DNA of 64,000 bases, taken from positions 50,502,080 to 50,566,079 of the forward strand of contig OX439037.1 of assembly GCA_949317995.1 (NCBI GenBank), in the 5' to 3' direction. The stretch is from Acholoe squamosa. Lineage: Eukaryota; Annelida; Polychaeta; Phyllodocida; Polynoidae. Of the stretch, positions 33,830-64,000 are shown piece by piece. Within the stretch, counting starts at the first letter, position 1. The number at the start of each line of letters is the position of its first letter. The position numbers and the translations under genes were made by a program. The notes beneath the pieces are model-generated. The model did no database searches. It was not told the DNA's origin and saw only the letters and a list, made by a program, of their open reading frames with translations.

Positions 33830-35100
33830 GGAAAATGCCTAGCAGAAAGGAGCTATTTACCAGGTCCATTAAGAGACTAGGCTTAGCTAGTAGACAATCC
33901 TTAACTACCATACTTCTTATATATGCGATGCTAGCCGATTTACTGACATTGATTCCTTTAACTAAAACACGGGCTGCATTTTCGTCAATTCCGTTTAGAG
34001 TAAAAACTTGTGTTGGAAGTGGTAGAGGGGCATCATGCTAGTTCCCATTTGGAAGTTCTCTATCAAGATTAGGGCTAATCTCCAAATAGTATTTGTTTAT
34101 ATGCTTAGATGTCTCTGATTCACATACTGTCACACCATCATCATCAGTCAATGATATACTAATATCACTCTTGGGACCCTTCCATAAGACATTTCTGACC
34201 AGAACCTTTTGGATTATATTGGTGCTTCTCAAGATCAGCAATTACCTCTTTGCTTTGGTTGCACAGCAGCTCTGATCTTCTTATCAAGATCACAAACTGT
34301 CTAGAGATGGGGGTTGAAAACCCCCGGGTGGACATGCTTACACTTGTTAAATACCCTGCGCTTTTTACCAACAAGGAACTAAACCCTAGGACTAAAGCCT
34401 TTAGGTTTCTGTTTTTTAACTTTCATTACCTTTACTGGGTGATTTATGTCTAAGTATTCAGTCAGGAAGTCACAGATAGTTTGATACCTATTCTCAGGTG
34501 TTCCCATTTCATGCAGGTTCCAATCATAGTTATCAATAGACTGTGCCAGCTTTTAACTATCATACTCTTTATGCAAGCTACCAACTATCTCCCTATTTGA
34601 TGTTTTCAGGGTTCGACCTTGTTTCTTGACCACATAAACAGGAACATGGTCTCCAATGAGATCACTGATCAGACCATGACTAGATACAAATTGACAATTC
34701 GTATAGATATGGTCAAGTGTTGATTTCCCCCTAGGGTGATAATGGGTAGGACTGGTTGCTAGATATTTTAGACCATTTTTCTTTAGAAAACTCATTATTT
34801 TCTTACATTTACCATTATTATGTGTACGGGAATTGACATTCAGATCCCCTAAGATCCATATCTCCCTGTTTTTTTACCACGGGTAGCGTATTATATCCCT
34901 TAATTTTCTAAAACATTCACCCACATTGCCGTGTGGTGGTCTGTAGACACTAAGAACTAACTGGTATTTTTATTTTTCAAATTTAGTCATAATACTGAGG
35001 CATTCAAGTTCTGGACAATTGAATGTGAACTCTTTCACCGCAAAACTATCGTCTACATATCTATCCCTTATATAACACGCAGCTAAATATAACTTGGGCT
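33830..35100 (-). pseudogene. Second LINE fragment: endonuclease and start of RT, dead
   Basis: On the minus strand the apurinic-type endonuclease signatures appear in order: SVYRPPHGN (about 34940), WILGDLNVNS (about 34840), STLDHIYTN and SDLIGDHVPVYV (about 34640-34740). They are followed after a linker by the early RT region (SKSASIAYIRSMVVKDCLL, then NSSFLLGIFP, about 33840-33940). Stops and frame changes are frequent. It differs from the fragment at 21060-21545, which covers the other end of a LINE, so whether they are one family cannot be judged. Confidence 0.75.
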
Positions 35101-35147
35101 GAAGACCTATGTGGGAATATTAGCTGTTTGTCTAGCACAAACAAACA

Positions 35148-35224
35148 ACAGTCCCACTAGCTCAGGCAGTAGATAGTTTAACTCCCAATGTCATGGATGT
35201 GGGTTCAAGTCACCATAGACCCAC
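35148..35224 (+). other. tRNA-like SINE head (plus strand)
   Basis: TAGCTCAGGCAGTAGA resembles a Pol III A box, and GGTTCAAGTCA, 40 bases further, resembles a B box. A trailing GACCCACCA recalls a tRNA 3' end. The anticodon stem does not pair, so this is a tRNA-derived repeat or pseudogene, not a functional tRNA. Confidence 0.45.
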
Positions 35225-35426
35225 CAGGTCAATACTTTTTTCTTTTGTAAGAAATGTATTTATTGAGACATCACCTCAAAAACATCACCTCTGGTATGAA
35301 TATCTCAAAGTTTCTTTGAGCAGTCATTCATTCCAATTATTGTAGAGATATTGACAGCAATTTATCAACACAATCATAATTTGAAAAAAAAGACCAAATG
35401 AATATAAGAAAACGTTTTATCATTGA

Positions 35427-35497
35427 GGTGATTAGAACCCCAGGACCTCGAAATAAGAGTCCCAGAGGATAACCACTATAATGGCCCTAGACCCCTA
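35427..35497 (-). other. tRNA-like SINE head (minus strand), convergent with the one at 35148
   Basis: Read on the minus strand, TATAGTGGTTATCC (A box-like) and GGGGTTCTAATC (B box-like) are spaced as in a tRNA gene. Cloverleaf pairing is poor. It faces the plus-strand head about 200 bases away. Confidence 0.45.
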
Positions 35498-35514
35498 AAC
35501 TCAACACAGTAACA

Positions 35515-35800
35515 TAGCCATTTCTTAAAATCGACAGGGTGACATGGCCATTTCTTAAAATCGACATGGGACATGGCTATGTTAGTGACATATGACAGGG
35601 CCATTTCTTAAAATCGACATGTGACATGGGGCCTTAGTGACATGAAAATAGGGCCTGGAAAAGATCTCAGCTTTCCTAAAAAAAAAGTGTCAGAATTCAC
35701 CTTTTGGTCTTTTAATGTTCATAATTTGATTATAATTAGCTATGTTAGTCAAGTTAGTGATACTAGCGACATGGGTCTTTGCTTAGTGACATGGGACATG
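35515..35800. repeat. Degenerate tandem repeat of GACATGGCCATTTCTTAAAA
   Basis: The block GCCATTTCTTAAAATCGACA occurs three times (near 35518, 35546 and 35600), followed by further GTGACATGGG-type words. No gene. Confidence 0.7.
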
Positions 35801-38112
35801 GGCATTTGACATGTGGCATTGGGGGCCCCCATCAAGGGCCCAACTATACCAACAGGCTTACTATACACAAGGCTGGCTTATACATGGGGAAGTACGATAG
35901 CAGAAGGTAATTCCTCTCGCAGCAAACAGCAGTACCTATCATACTGCACCTCCACCTAGTTTCTACATATATCAATTGGCACTACTTTTAGGACCCCTTC
36001 CTACCATTCATAGGGCAAAAGACCAGTCTAGCACGCTAGTACCTAACTCTAGGACCAGTTTGTAAAATCCCTCAGTCTACCTCTAGTTAGTGTGAGTATA
36101 TATGACATAATGTTGACAATATGTAACGAACTCACAAAGTGGCAGGTATATATGTACATACCACTCATCTTTGGCGATCAGGATTTCAGTTTTGAACTAA
36201 AGGTCTTAAGGATTTATGACCCAAGGTAATCATCACCAAGGTTGCCACTCAAAACAACATTAAGAGTTGTTAGAGTGGCTGCCATCACTGTGTCGCGGTC
36301 ACATGAGCATTCTGACTCTTCTAGGCCATGATAACTCAAACTGATGAAGATTCCCGCAGGAAGGATAGTATCGAAATCCAGATCAATATCATTAAATTTC
36401 TGTGTTAACTATAATACAACTTATGAGAAGCCATCTCGAAGAGTCTGAGGAGTCCTGTTACAATGTATGTCCCAAGCGGCCATTATGCTTATTCGTTATT
36501 TTATTTAATGATTTGGGGGCTAGTTTTCAATATCTGGTAGTGTTTGTGATGAATGCATTCAACCAATTCATAATTATTGAAGTTGATGCTAAAAATCTTG
36601 AAAATGTGGCCTTTGTCCATTTGCAGAAATGCTTCCCATCTCACCCAACCTCTACCACAGTAATAATTAAGTTACAAATTTTGATTGTTCTCGAACCTCT
36701 CACTACTGCCTTAAAAGTAAATTGTTACATAGGTGGCATTAGAATAACAATATTTCAAGTTTACCTATCCCTCGATCTCGGATATGCACGTATGTGACTG
36801 TTTTACATGTCTTGCAAATTCACAGGATCACAACAGTATCAAAATATGGAAATGCGGTTTATTATATCCAAAGCTGCCTGCCTGCACATTAATGTGACTT
36901 AGCTACCTGACTACTATTTCTCTGAAGGGAACGTTAACCGAAAGACGTCCACATCCCTTGAGACATCCACATCCCAAAATTATCTAAAATATTGATTTGC
37001 TGGTAAATGGATATTGCCAAGTTGTTGATTCATTGCTCATCAAAGATTAAGCAAAATTGATTGAGGAGCAAGCCCATTTTACGACCATTTTTGTGGGATG
37101 GACATCTCAAGGTATGTGGACGGCTCAAGGTTAGTGATACCCTAAGGTACACTAGTAGTAATCTGATGAGAATATCAATATTTTTTTACCCCCATGTATA
37201 GAGGATGAGATGGCGATAAATTGAAGACTATGATATAGAGAGAATGCATTCTGAGAGATTTAAGATCGCCAGTCTACTGATGGTGTGGTGTACACTGTAC
37301 CTGAGGTTCCATGTTGAAGCAGATGGTGGTGGGCTGCTAGAGAAGAAGATGGCCTGTGCTAATCAATGTTGAGTACGACCTGCTTACCCTCAGCGTAATT
37401 ACATCAGGTAAGAATCAGCAACACCTGATTGTCTGCCTCAAGGCCCAAGGCACAGCTCTGCTCCTGAGTGCCAGCTGACCCGTTACTCCTTTTCCACACT
37501 TGTGTTGTTTGCCCAACATTTACTCCATAAGGATATTGAGCTGTATAGCTGGGATGGTTTGGCCGCCTGCTGGGCCGTAGGAAGTGCACGTGGTGATTAC
37601 TACATGAGGATCTAACGTGAACAAGTCTTATGTTCGAGACGGGAGGGGCAGGGGGCAGTCTGGAGAGGGCGGCCGGGCGTCTAAATAAAGGACCATGTCC
37701 ATGGTTTTCTTGTGTTCTGGGAGTGACTTTCAATAAGGGATGAGAGAGGAGGATCGAGGGAAGGAAAAACAAATAGGAGGAATTTGGGGAGGTAAAATAT
37801 CGAACCCTGATGATGAGAGCTAACCACGTATCAAATCAAAGTCACTTATATCCAAGGCAGATAGAACTGTAACGCAAAACATGTACTTAATTCCTGGGGA
37901 GAAGTAGATCTTCTCTATCTATCCATGTTTTCGCATTCTGTTGTCGAAAAACAATACCCATGGTCATTCTTTTATTTCAATCACTGTAAGTCTGTTCAGT
38001 TTCAGCTCATCTGATATAATCGTGTACGTGGTATTGACTGCAGGTAATTCATTGAACTTTGGCTATGATTACTGTACTCTATACAGGCAATAGGGTGGTT
38101 CTGTCTCTATAG

Positions 38113-38114
<2 letters not shown>

Positions 38115-38174
<60 letters not shown>
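38115..38174. repeat. (TG)n microsatellite
   Basis: About 30 uninterrupted TG dinucleotides. Confidence 0.98.
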
Positions 38175-38175
<1 letters not shown>

Positions 38176-39850
38176 AGGGGGGATATAATGATCCTCTGGG
38201 CATGCTACAGGAGAAGTGCAGGCAGCTGCCATACGCCCAAGGATTAAGGTCCGCAAACTTCCAAAGAGTGTTAGTGTAAGGCTGATTTAGCGCTGATCAT
38301 CAAAGGCAAACAGGGGCAGTACCTTCTTAGTACTTATCGCACCGTGTGCTGCGTAATGTGGTTAAACCATAAACTACTGGAAGTACCTTTATATAAGGTA
38401 CTTATGGGTTCTATGCGAAAAGTAACCTGACAAAGGAGCCAGATATTTTCGAAACCCATGCATTTCTTATATTAAAATGAGGCTTGATGATACACTGCAG
38501 GAGAAAGGTGTTTAGCCACCAAATCCTAGCGTATAGTACACACCTCGCGCATAGAACACAGAACTCCTCTAGATGTTAAGGATGACATACGGTAATCTAT
38601 ATTCTACTTGACGGATTTTTAAAAGTAAAGGACTCACTGGCATTTATACTCAACCGGGCTCATCTAACTCCCTATGAAATATGGAAAAAGCCATGTTTAA
38701 GATTTCAGTGACCACCTCCCCCACGTCCCTGCATCCATCTGGGTCTGAAGGGATGTAAGCCATGTCTTATACACAAGGATATAGGTAGAAAGCACAATCC
38801 CAAACAGAATCGTACAAGGTAATCACAAAACCTTCCTGAACATGTGCAGGTCAACAATGTGCTTACTTCAGGTGTTTAGCTTTGTAGATGCTTAGATTTA
38901 AATTTGGGTTTGTAATTTCGTAAACGTAATTAAGATACCTAGATATGCACGAGACACCCCATATTTAGAGAACACAAGCTGAGGTTCATGAGTTGGCAGG
39001 TGTACAGCACTGTTTTTGAAATTGAAAATCACTTCATTTCACATTTAATCTTTGAACGTAGATCTAATGACATGGATTCATAGACGTCTTGAAATAGCTG
39101 TCTTACTACCAGCTGGTTTCTTATGACACATCTACAGTAAGCGTTTATACTTGAGATGAGATCAATGCTTTCACATAAAACAGTGATTTATTGACCATTT
39201 CTGTCATATCTGACACAATCTATATCTAAGTATGTAGAAAATGCATTCAAAGGCAGCGCTGCCATCTGGTGTGCTCTAGATTTTCTAGACCCCTTAAGGA
39301 TATGAGTGTCCAGAGCAGTAAAGATATTCTACAATTATTCTCTTGTCTATTTAAAGCTAAAGCATCTGATTAGGTTTAGAGTGAACGTCTAGGCGTTCAG
39401 AATTCTATTGTTTAGACTTATATATGGTTGACTATAAACCTGCTTATCCAAAATGATCAGATCTCAAACATATTTAGACCTGACCATATTAAAACCCTAA
39501 GCACTCTTTTTGCAATAATTACAATTTTTAACCAACAGACCGAAAGGTTATCTTTCCTGTATAACTTCAATCTGGCACAGGTGACATCAACAAAGAATAA
39601 TGGAAACAAAGACTCTTATATGTGAATACTCAGTGTTTATTGCATATCTACCTCAGTTATTTTATATAAGATTGTGGTAAAATGTTGGCTTTGGATATTT
39701 TCATATAAATAAATCTAGACAGAAGCAATAAATACAGGATACTTGTGTATGATAATTGTTCATCATGTTCATACAATATCTAGACTTGCTACTAATGGCT
39801 GCACTTCCCATGGGATGCCTATGTCATTTGATATGATAATTGCTAAGAAA

Positions 39851-40045
39851 GCTGATCAGCTACATTGTCTACATGGCATCAGATATAAAGCTGATCAGCT
39901 ACGTTGTCTACATGGCATCAGATATAAAGCTGATCAGCTACATTGTCTACATGGCATCAGATATAAAGCTGATCAGCTACATTGTCTACATGGCATCAGA
40001 TATAAAGCTGATCAGCTACATTGTCTACATTGCATCAGATATATT
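39851..40045. repeat. 39-bp minisatellite, five copies
   Basis: Five head-to-tail 39-base units start at 39851, 39890, 39929, 39968 and 40007, with only isolated substitutions. Each begins with the perfect palindrome GCTGATCAGC. The unit length keeps two overlapping frames open (13-residue repeats), but nothing suggests translation. Confidence 0.95.
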
Positions 40046-41114
40046 TGTGAGGAACTTACTACTTTCAAATTCATCTGACAATCTCTAAAGTCAGCAAGTA
40101 ACCCTAGCGCATCTATGCTCAGTATCCAGAGAAACTTGAACGGTAGCTATAACCTTAAGTGCCTAACATTCTACGCAGAAGTAGCTCATGCCCATATCTT
40201 TCCTATGAGTTTACAGCTAACTTACTTGTATCAGGGATATAGCAGCCCTGGTTTTGCCGAGGTCTAATATTTCCAAGGCCTATTGCCATTTATGAATGAT
40301 TCCTAAAGTTAGGGTGCAACTTAACGGTAGGGTTTCTACACAAAAGAATAATACTAAACCAGAAATCCTTACGCCAAAGTTGTGGCTTTTAGCCCAGGCT
40401 GTGTCTTATGTGTTGGGTTTCATGCTCATCCTTTCCTTTCAATTGTAAAAGTATGAATTCCACCATCGCTAACCTATCAACTTGTTTGGTGTATTTTGTT
40501 AAATGCTATGTCAGGTATAATTCTAAAAGAATTTTTTGATAATGTTAATTGCCATTGAAAAGCACCATTATTTTGAAATCCATGGGCGTTTCCATGATTT
40601 ATACCTACCAGAAAAGTCCTCTTGCAAACCACACTGCCAGCTGGTGTGAAGAAATATACTACCCCTTAAACACAACTGCTATCTCTTAAGACAAAGTGAC
40701 AGACTTTCTGTCTCGGCTAATTCGAGTTAGCTTGCCCTAATAAGTTAAGTCAATATTATCAACATAGATAGATATTGTGTGTTATATGTTTGTGATATGT
40801 TAAGTGTTTTGAGTTATCAGGTGTTTGGGTTGGCCTAAGTTAAATTAGATTTGCTAACTTGGAGATTTCGGTAGGCACACTGAAATAACAGTGCAAATGG
40901 TCTGAATATCATTTTTTTGCTATGTTGTTTCATTGTACCATGGAATCATATTAAGACACGAACCTCTCCCATAGGCCTTGAAAGAGATAATCATGTTATT
41001 TCTAATTGGCATTTGTATATGTAAATGTAGCCACCACTACTGGTAATCAAGAAGGGTCAATGCCAACACTGTTTAATTTGTATCAGCTGTGAATTAGTCA
41101 ATTAGGTATAGAGA

Positions 41115-59654
<18,540 letters not shown>

Positions 59655-59704
59655 CTGTGCACAGAGAAAGAAACTTACTCATGTTTTGTGATATCTTATT
59701 AATA

Positions 59705-59853
59705 TCACACATTCATGTAGATATACATCGCATCATAGGTATAGCCACCTGGAAGTTTCACAATACCATTCTCATTGCTGCAAAGTGGTCGGGAAGTGGA
59801 AGAGAGGGAATTTCCCCGAAGGCCACCATCGTCTATAGTTAATAACGAGTTCA

Positions 59854-59920
<67 letters not shown>

Positions 59921-59936
59921 GGGACTATATACTCCC

Positions 59937-59998
<62 letters not shown>

Positions 59999-60040
59999 TG
60001 AGTGATACATTGGTACTACTTTGTATGGGGGGCATGATTT
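59705..60040. other. (AC)n and (AT)n microsatellites and flanking intron
   Basis: (AC)n at 59857-59899, (AT)n at 59898-59920 and again at 59941-59993, separated by GGGACTATATACTCCCAGGT. The minus-strand frame across this stretch does not resemble a cyclase exon. Confidence 0.8.
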
Positions 60041-60045
60041 TCCTA

Positions 60046-60080
60046 TGACGTCACACATAACATTTCCTCCAGTATATAAG
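60046..60080 (+). promoter_or_regulatory. Promoter of DIRS element C: perfect CRE and TATA box
   Basis: TGACGTCA (60046-60053), the full palindromic cAMP-response element, is followed 20 bases later by TATATAAG (60073-60080). Transcription would start near 60105, about 100 bases before the first ATG of the Gag region (60209). Confidence 0.6.
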
Positions 60081-60208
60081 CTCCAGCAGTTGAACTAACG
60101 GTCAATTGGCTTCATATACTCAGACAGCATACACCGCGCTGGGTGGTGCTAAAATTTTAAATGGTTTTATCCAGTTTTTTGAGTTAATACGGTATCCACC
60201 CTGACACT

Positions 60209-61335
60209 ATGGGTAGGAAAGGAGCAGCTGGTGGCAGACCAAGGTCTAAAACCAAGAAGTCGCCTAGAAAATCTAGGAATATAGCCAATTCGAGGAATTC
60301 GAGCGGTGTGAGATCCAATGGGGGTGGTCAAGGACCATCTTCCCCAACTGCTACAGGGGTTATATTGGACTCAGCTGTTGACCAGACGATTGGGGATTTG
60401 GAAGATCGTACTGCTCGTATGGAACAGCAGCTAGCTGATATCAACCCTGCTAGCACAACTCATCCAAATGATGTCTTTTTTACGTAAAAACGATCAGTTT
60501 TCACGTTAGAATGACATAAATTACACGAGTAGTGCTAGCTGGGAAGTTCCTATTGGAGGGGCAGGCGGTTATTCGTACAGCTACTACAGCAGCGGGTGGC
60601 GAGACGGGGACAGCTCAAGCACGTGGCGATGTTGGTAAACATTCGATTGACAACGCAGTAACCAAGCAATGGGGGCGTGGCCGGCAGCGCTCGCCTAACT
60701 ACCGCGGGCTCCATAACGACAAAAGGACACGTCGCCATTTTGGATCTTCGAGCAGGTCGTCTTCATACCGTAGTAATTCATCAAGTTCCTCTGGTTCTAT
60801 TAGGTCTGTCTCCTCCAAGAACGGTCGTTGACATGCACATAAGACTAGAGGTATGTTTGATCAAAGAAATTTCTTGAAAAAGGGAGAAAAATTAGATAGC
60901 ATTGAGAAATTACTGCTTGTCAACATAAGAATGATGAAACAGTTGATAGAGGAGGGAGAGGATGTGTTCGATGTAGTAAAACATATAGAGGTGTTAGTGG
61001 AGAAATCCTCTACTAAAATATATACTCTCAAGGCTCTCGTAGCATACGACTCATCTGTTAAGAACAGAGCAAATTGTGGGGGTGTTGAGTTTTTCGGTGA
61101 CATTAAAAGTGAAGATATTCTTAGGCATTTATCCTATGACGGGACGGTTCAGGCCCAGAAGGCGGGTGTGGTAAAGACAAAGACGTTTAAGTCTAAACAA
61201 TCCAACCGAACCTGCTATGCTTTTAACAGGGCCGAGGGTTGCAAGGAAGACCTGTGTAGGTATCGCCATGCTTGTGATGTGTGTGGCATGTCGAACCATG
61301 GCAAGGATAAATGCCAGAAGAATAAGAAAGATTAG
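60209..61335 (+). pseudogene. Gag of DIRS element C with zinc fingers, lightly broken
   Basis: The ATG at 60209 (TATGG context) opens a basic N-terminus (RPRSKTKKSPRKSRN) with a short helical stretch, closing at 60487; the sequence continues in another frame from 60532 with a TGA at 60829. The C-terminal part (60853-61335) is mostly helical and ends in CYAFNRAEGCKEDLCRYRH and CDVCGMSNHGKDKC: a CCCH finger plus a CCHC-like knuckle, a pair typical of Ngaro-type Gag. It ends in TAG at 61333, and pol follows in the same frame without a gap. Confidence 0.75.
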
Positions 61336-63294
61336 GATTTTGTTCTTAGGCAGGGTCCTGTGTTAGAATCTGATATATTGGTGCCTGATTTTAATATAGT
61401 ACATGTGGTAGACCTTCCTGAGCCCCCCGTTCCTATCATTTCGGGTGAAAATAATGAAAATGATGTTAATAAGTCTTGTAGTAATAACAAGAATCTTTTT
61501 ATGACGTATAGTGGCCCAGTACATAGTGGCCCAGTACAGGGCGAGTTCGAACCACTGTTTACTGTGGAGTGTGTTAACAGACCCAGCATCAGGGTCTATG
61601 ATAGTTGTGTCAATGGTATCTGTGATTGTGAGCATTTCATTTATGGTAGGAAAGCTCAAATTTTACCATGCAGACTGGCTAGTTTTCTTAGGCAGTCAGA
61701 TATTATTAGTATAAACCAGGTAGAATCGGATTTTCTATGGTGTGGTTTTACTGAGGGGTTCAAAATAGTTGACCCGGGTTGTGATACAGCATATGACTGT
61801 AAAAATTATAAGTCTATTTTAGAAGGTAGATTTTATAGCGAAATGTGTGATATTATTAGTGACGAGTTAGCCCAGGGCCTGGTTACAAAGACAGGTTATA
61901 AACCTAAGTGTATTCACTCCTTAGGTGGTGTAGAGAAGTCGAATGGTAAATTAAGGCCTATCACTGATTGTAGCATGCCTGCAGAGATATCTATTAATAA
62001 TTTTATGAACACCACGTCTAAAAGTTTCTCTTATAACTCTATTAACACGGTTACATGTCAGTTGGATAGAAATGACTATATGTGCGTTGTAGATTTGAAA
62101 TCCGCCTACAGGAGTATCAATGTGTATGGTCCACATGTGGGGTTTCAAGGTTTCAGATGGGACTTTGGTAGTGGAGAGGAATTTTTTTAAAGCAATCGCT
62201 TGACATTTGGGTTGAAGTGTGCTCCATATATATTTAATAGAATATCTGATTTTTTGACTGCAGTAGCAAAATTTTATGGTGTTGATAGGGTAGTTAATTA
62301 CCTAGATGATTTCATTGTCATAGCCCAAACTGAAGAGGAGTGTTTACGTAAGAGGAACATCCTCATTGAATGTATGGAATATATGGGTTTTGTTGTGTCG
62401 AAGGAAAAAGTGACTGAGCCTAGTCAAGTGTGTGTATTCCTAGGTATAACCATTGATTCCACCAGTATGGAGCTGTCTCTACCACAAAAGAAATTAGATA
62501 AAATGAGCCTGGCACTGGATGAATGTTTGGGTAAAAAATTTGTATCTAAGAAAATCCTCCAGAAGATTGGTGGTTTAATGTCTTTCTGTTCACAAGTAGT
62601 ACGTGGTGGGAGGACCTTTAGCAGGAGACTGTTTGATCTTTGTGCCAAGGCTAGAAATAGAGGTGTTATTAGGTTAGATGAGGAAACTCAGAAGGACTTA
62701 TTGTGGTGGAGGGATTTTTGTAGAATTTTCAACTGCAGAAGTATCATTTTAAATGATAATGCATGTACCCCTATGTATTCAGATTCATCTATACAGGGCT
62801 TTGGTGCCTGGTTTGGTAAAGATTATTTGTATGGGACTTGGAATGATACTAATCCTATGTTAGACTGTGTGGATCATTTTACTAATGCCCCCAAACTGGA
62901 TAATCTCAAGATTCACCACAGGAATATTAATGTATACGAGCTCTACCCTGTTATGGTGGGTCTAAAACGCTGGGTGAAGGAGTTTAGTAACACTAGAGTT
63001 CATTGTATCACGGATAACATGCAGGTCTTGGCTATGTTGAATACCGGTAGATCCAAGAATAAATTGTGCATGGCTTGGTTGAGAGAGATTTTCTGGCTAT
63101 GTTTTGTTCATAATATTGAAATATATTCCACGTATATTAGGTCTGAGGACAACATTTTAGCTAACCATTTGTCTAGGCTAAATTACAGGGGTGTTCCACA
63201 GAAATGTAAAAATGTTTTGAGTGAGTATAACATGTGCTGTTATGATTGCAGACCTCAAGGAGTTGGAGAGGAGAAGGAAAAAATTCTTGTGTAG
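61336..63294 (+). pseudogene. RT and RNase H of DIRS element C, one internal stop
   Basis: In frame with Gag. RT motifs: HSLGGVEKSNGKLRPITDCS, YMCVVDLKSAYRSINV, then a TAA at 62188 just after a T7 run, then LTFGLKCAPYIFNR, the polymerase box YLDD in VVNYLDDFIVIAQ, and VCVFLGITIDS. RNase H is complete: MYSDSSIQGFGAWFG, NVYELYPVMVGLKRW, CITDNMQVLAM and SEDNILANHLSRL supply the four acidic positions. Apart from the single TAA the domain set is intact. Confidence 0.88.
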
Positions 63295-64000
63295 GGGTGT
63301 GGCTGAATCCACTCGTAAAACTCGTAGACAGCAACTTAGTAGGTACAAAAAATTTTGTAAGAAATTTAATTTTACCCTTTTTCCGTGTTCTCCTTCTCAA
63401 GCTTCTTTGTATTGTGTGTACCTGTCGGATTTTATGAGACCTATTTCAGTCAGGAAGTATTTGTCTGCTGTGTGGTATTACCAAAAATTAAAAGGTTATA
63501 TGGATTATAGTAGTAACTTTGTGGTTAAAAAGACCCTTGATGGGATAGAGAGGTTGTGTCTGGTAGTACAACCTACCCCCTGAGTCCTAGAGATATGGTT
63601 CAAATTAAATCGAAACTTAACTTTAGTCTTATGGAAGATGTGGTATTTCGGTCTGCTATATTGCTATGTTACAGGGGTGTTTTCAGGATTGGACATGTAG
63701 TCCAGTCACCCCATAATTTCTTAAAAAGAAATGTTAAAGTGTCTTCTGACTGTATAGAGGTCAGAGTTATTTCGTCTAAAACAGACCAGTTTGGCAAGTC
63801 TCCATATGTTGTGTATCTAAAAAGAGATGATAGTTCTGAGTTGTGCCCGGCTAGATATATTAACATGTGTGTTAGAGCCTGTAAACATAACAGGTTTCTA
63901 TTTTCTTTTCAATCTAGACCGCTGCAATATAACTATGTAAATACGAGGTTAAAATCTATTGCCTTTCAATATGGTTTGCCTGTTAAAGTTTCCAGTCATT
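63242..64000 (+). pseudogene. Tyrosine recombinase of DIRS element C, partial, one frameshift
   Basis: The ATG at 63242 overlaps the end of pol by about 50 bases in a different frame. The N-terminal core-binding domain reads RKTRRQQLSRYKKFCKKF and ISVRKYLSAVWYY. A frame change occurs at a C5 run (63575-63579). The catalytic domain starts with LLCYRGVFRIGHVV (first Arg) and SSKTDQFGKSPYVVYL (Lys) and reaches the His before the window ends; the second Arg and the Tyr are outside. Confidence 0.82.

Larger units (their letters stand above)
35801..41114. other. Gene-free stretch downstream of the guanylate cyclase gene
   Basis: About 5.3 kb with no supportable coding region. Open frames such as those near 36402-36797 lack domain character. 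The right end must include the 3' UTR of the cyclase gene; I could not fix its polyadenylation signal. The GT microsatellite and 39-bp minisatellite inside it are listed separately. Confidence 0.5.
60046..64000 (+). mobile_element. DIRS-order retrotransposon C (Ngaro/PAT-like), 5' part, continues past the window
   Basis: Promoter-like sequence, Gag with CCCH/CCHC fingers, RT, RNase H and the start of a tyrosine recombinase lie in order on the plus strand. From 60532 to 63294 the main frame is interrupted by only three stops, and the domains are well preserved, so this is the youngest-looking DIRS copy in the window. The zinc-finger Gag distinguishes it from elements A and B and suggests the Ngaro/PAT branch, but its terminal repeats cannot be judged because the 3' end is outside. 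The left boundary is approximate. Confidence 0.85.

Noticed and set aside
35148..35224. Functional tRNA gene
   Set aside because: A and B box resemblance is fair, but the anticodon and acceptor stems do not pair.
36402..36797. Protein-coding gene of about 131 codons
   Set aside because: No domain, no good start context and no splice or composition support.
37404..37772. Minus-strand open frame of about 120 codons as a gene
   Set aside because: Pro/Arg-rich content follows from base composition; no motif or neighbouring exon supports it.
39851..40045. Five regular 39-bp repeats resembling a CRISPR array
   Set aside because: The units are directly adjacent with no unique spacers, and the genome is eukaryotic; it is a minisatellite.
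39743..40078. Open frame with 13-residue repeats as a repeat protein gene
   Set aside because: The frame stays open only because the 39-bp unit is a multiple of three; a second frame is open for the same reason.
59705..60058. Additional upstream exon of the guanylate cyclase
   Set aside because: The frame runs through AT and AC microsatellites and shows no kinase-homology motif or in-phase splice sites.

Overview
The window is eukaryotic and almost certainly from a metazoan, probably a marine invertebrate. The reasons are spliced genes with GT-AG introns, an animal-type receptor guanylate cyclase, BEL/Pao and Ty3-type LTR elements, three DIRS-order retrotransposons, LINE and SINE fragments, and long AT/GT microsatellites. 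The species cannot be named from sequence alone. SINE tails of the CACTCACTCAC and TGATTGATTGAT kind are familiar from mollusc-like genomes, but that is only a hint.

Host genes are few. One minus-strand coding exon at 1878-3572 gives a 564-residue Ser/Thr/Pro-rich protein of unknown function, with a 3' splice acceptor in its 5' UTR. The main host gene is the 3' part of a receptor-type guanylate cyclase on the minus strand. Eight exons between 59654 and 41115 were reconstructed by hand; every splice phase agrees, and they run from the end of the kinase-homology domain through the dimerisation helix and full cyclase catalytic domain to the stop codon. Its 5' exons lie beyond the window or are hidden by insertions.

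Most of the rest is mobile DNA. 8.9-18.2 kb: a decayed DIRS element (A) with terminal inverted repeats, its 5' region swollen by palindromic AT-rich repeats and a 1.16 kb TIR element. 18.3-22.6 kb: tandem and inverted repeats and a dead LINE fragment. 22.7-33.4 kb: a Ty3-type LTR element on the minus strand, with most of RNase H lost, two oppositely oriented SINE-like insertions in its integrase, and a large extra open region (ORF3) after pol that carries zinc-finger-like, RGG-rich and coiled-coil segments. 33.5-35.5 kb: a hairpin MITE, a second LINE fragment and tRNA-like SINE heads. 35.8-41.1 kb: no recognisable gene, with a GT microsatellite and a 39-bp minisatellite.

Inside the cyclase gene, the last intron holds an apparently intact BEL/Pao element (41466-49791). 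Its two 810-bp LTRs look identical, it has a perfect 5-bp target duplication, and it lies in the sense orientation; a single in-frame TGA separates gag from pol inside a zinc-knuckle motif. The preceding intron holds a splice-site-derived minisatellite, a large fold-back element and a second DIRS element (B, 52.4-56.4 kb, antisense). A third DIRS element (C, Ngaro/PAT-like, about 60.0 kb to the window edge) begins with a TATA box and a perfect CRE and has a nearly continuous gag-pol frame followed by an overlapping tyrosine recombinase.
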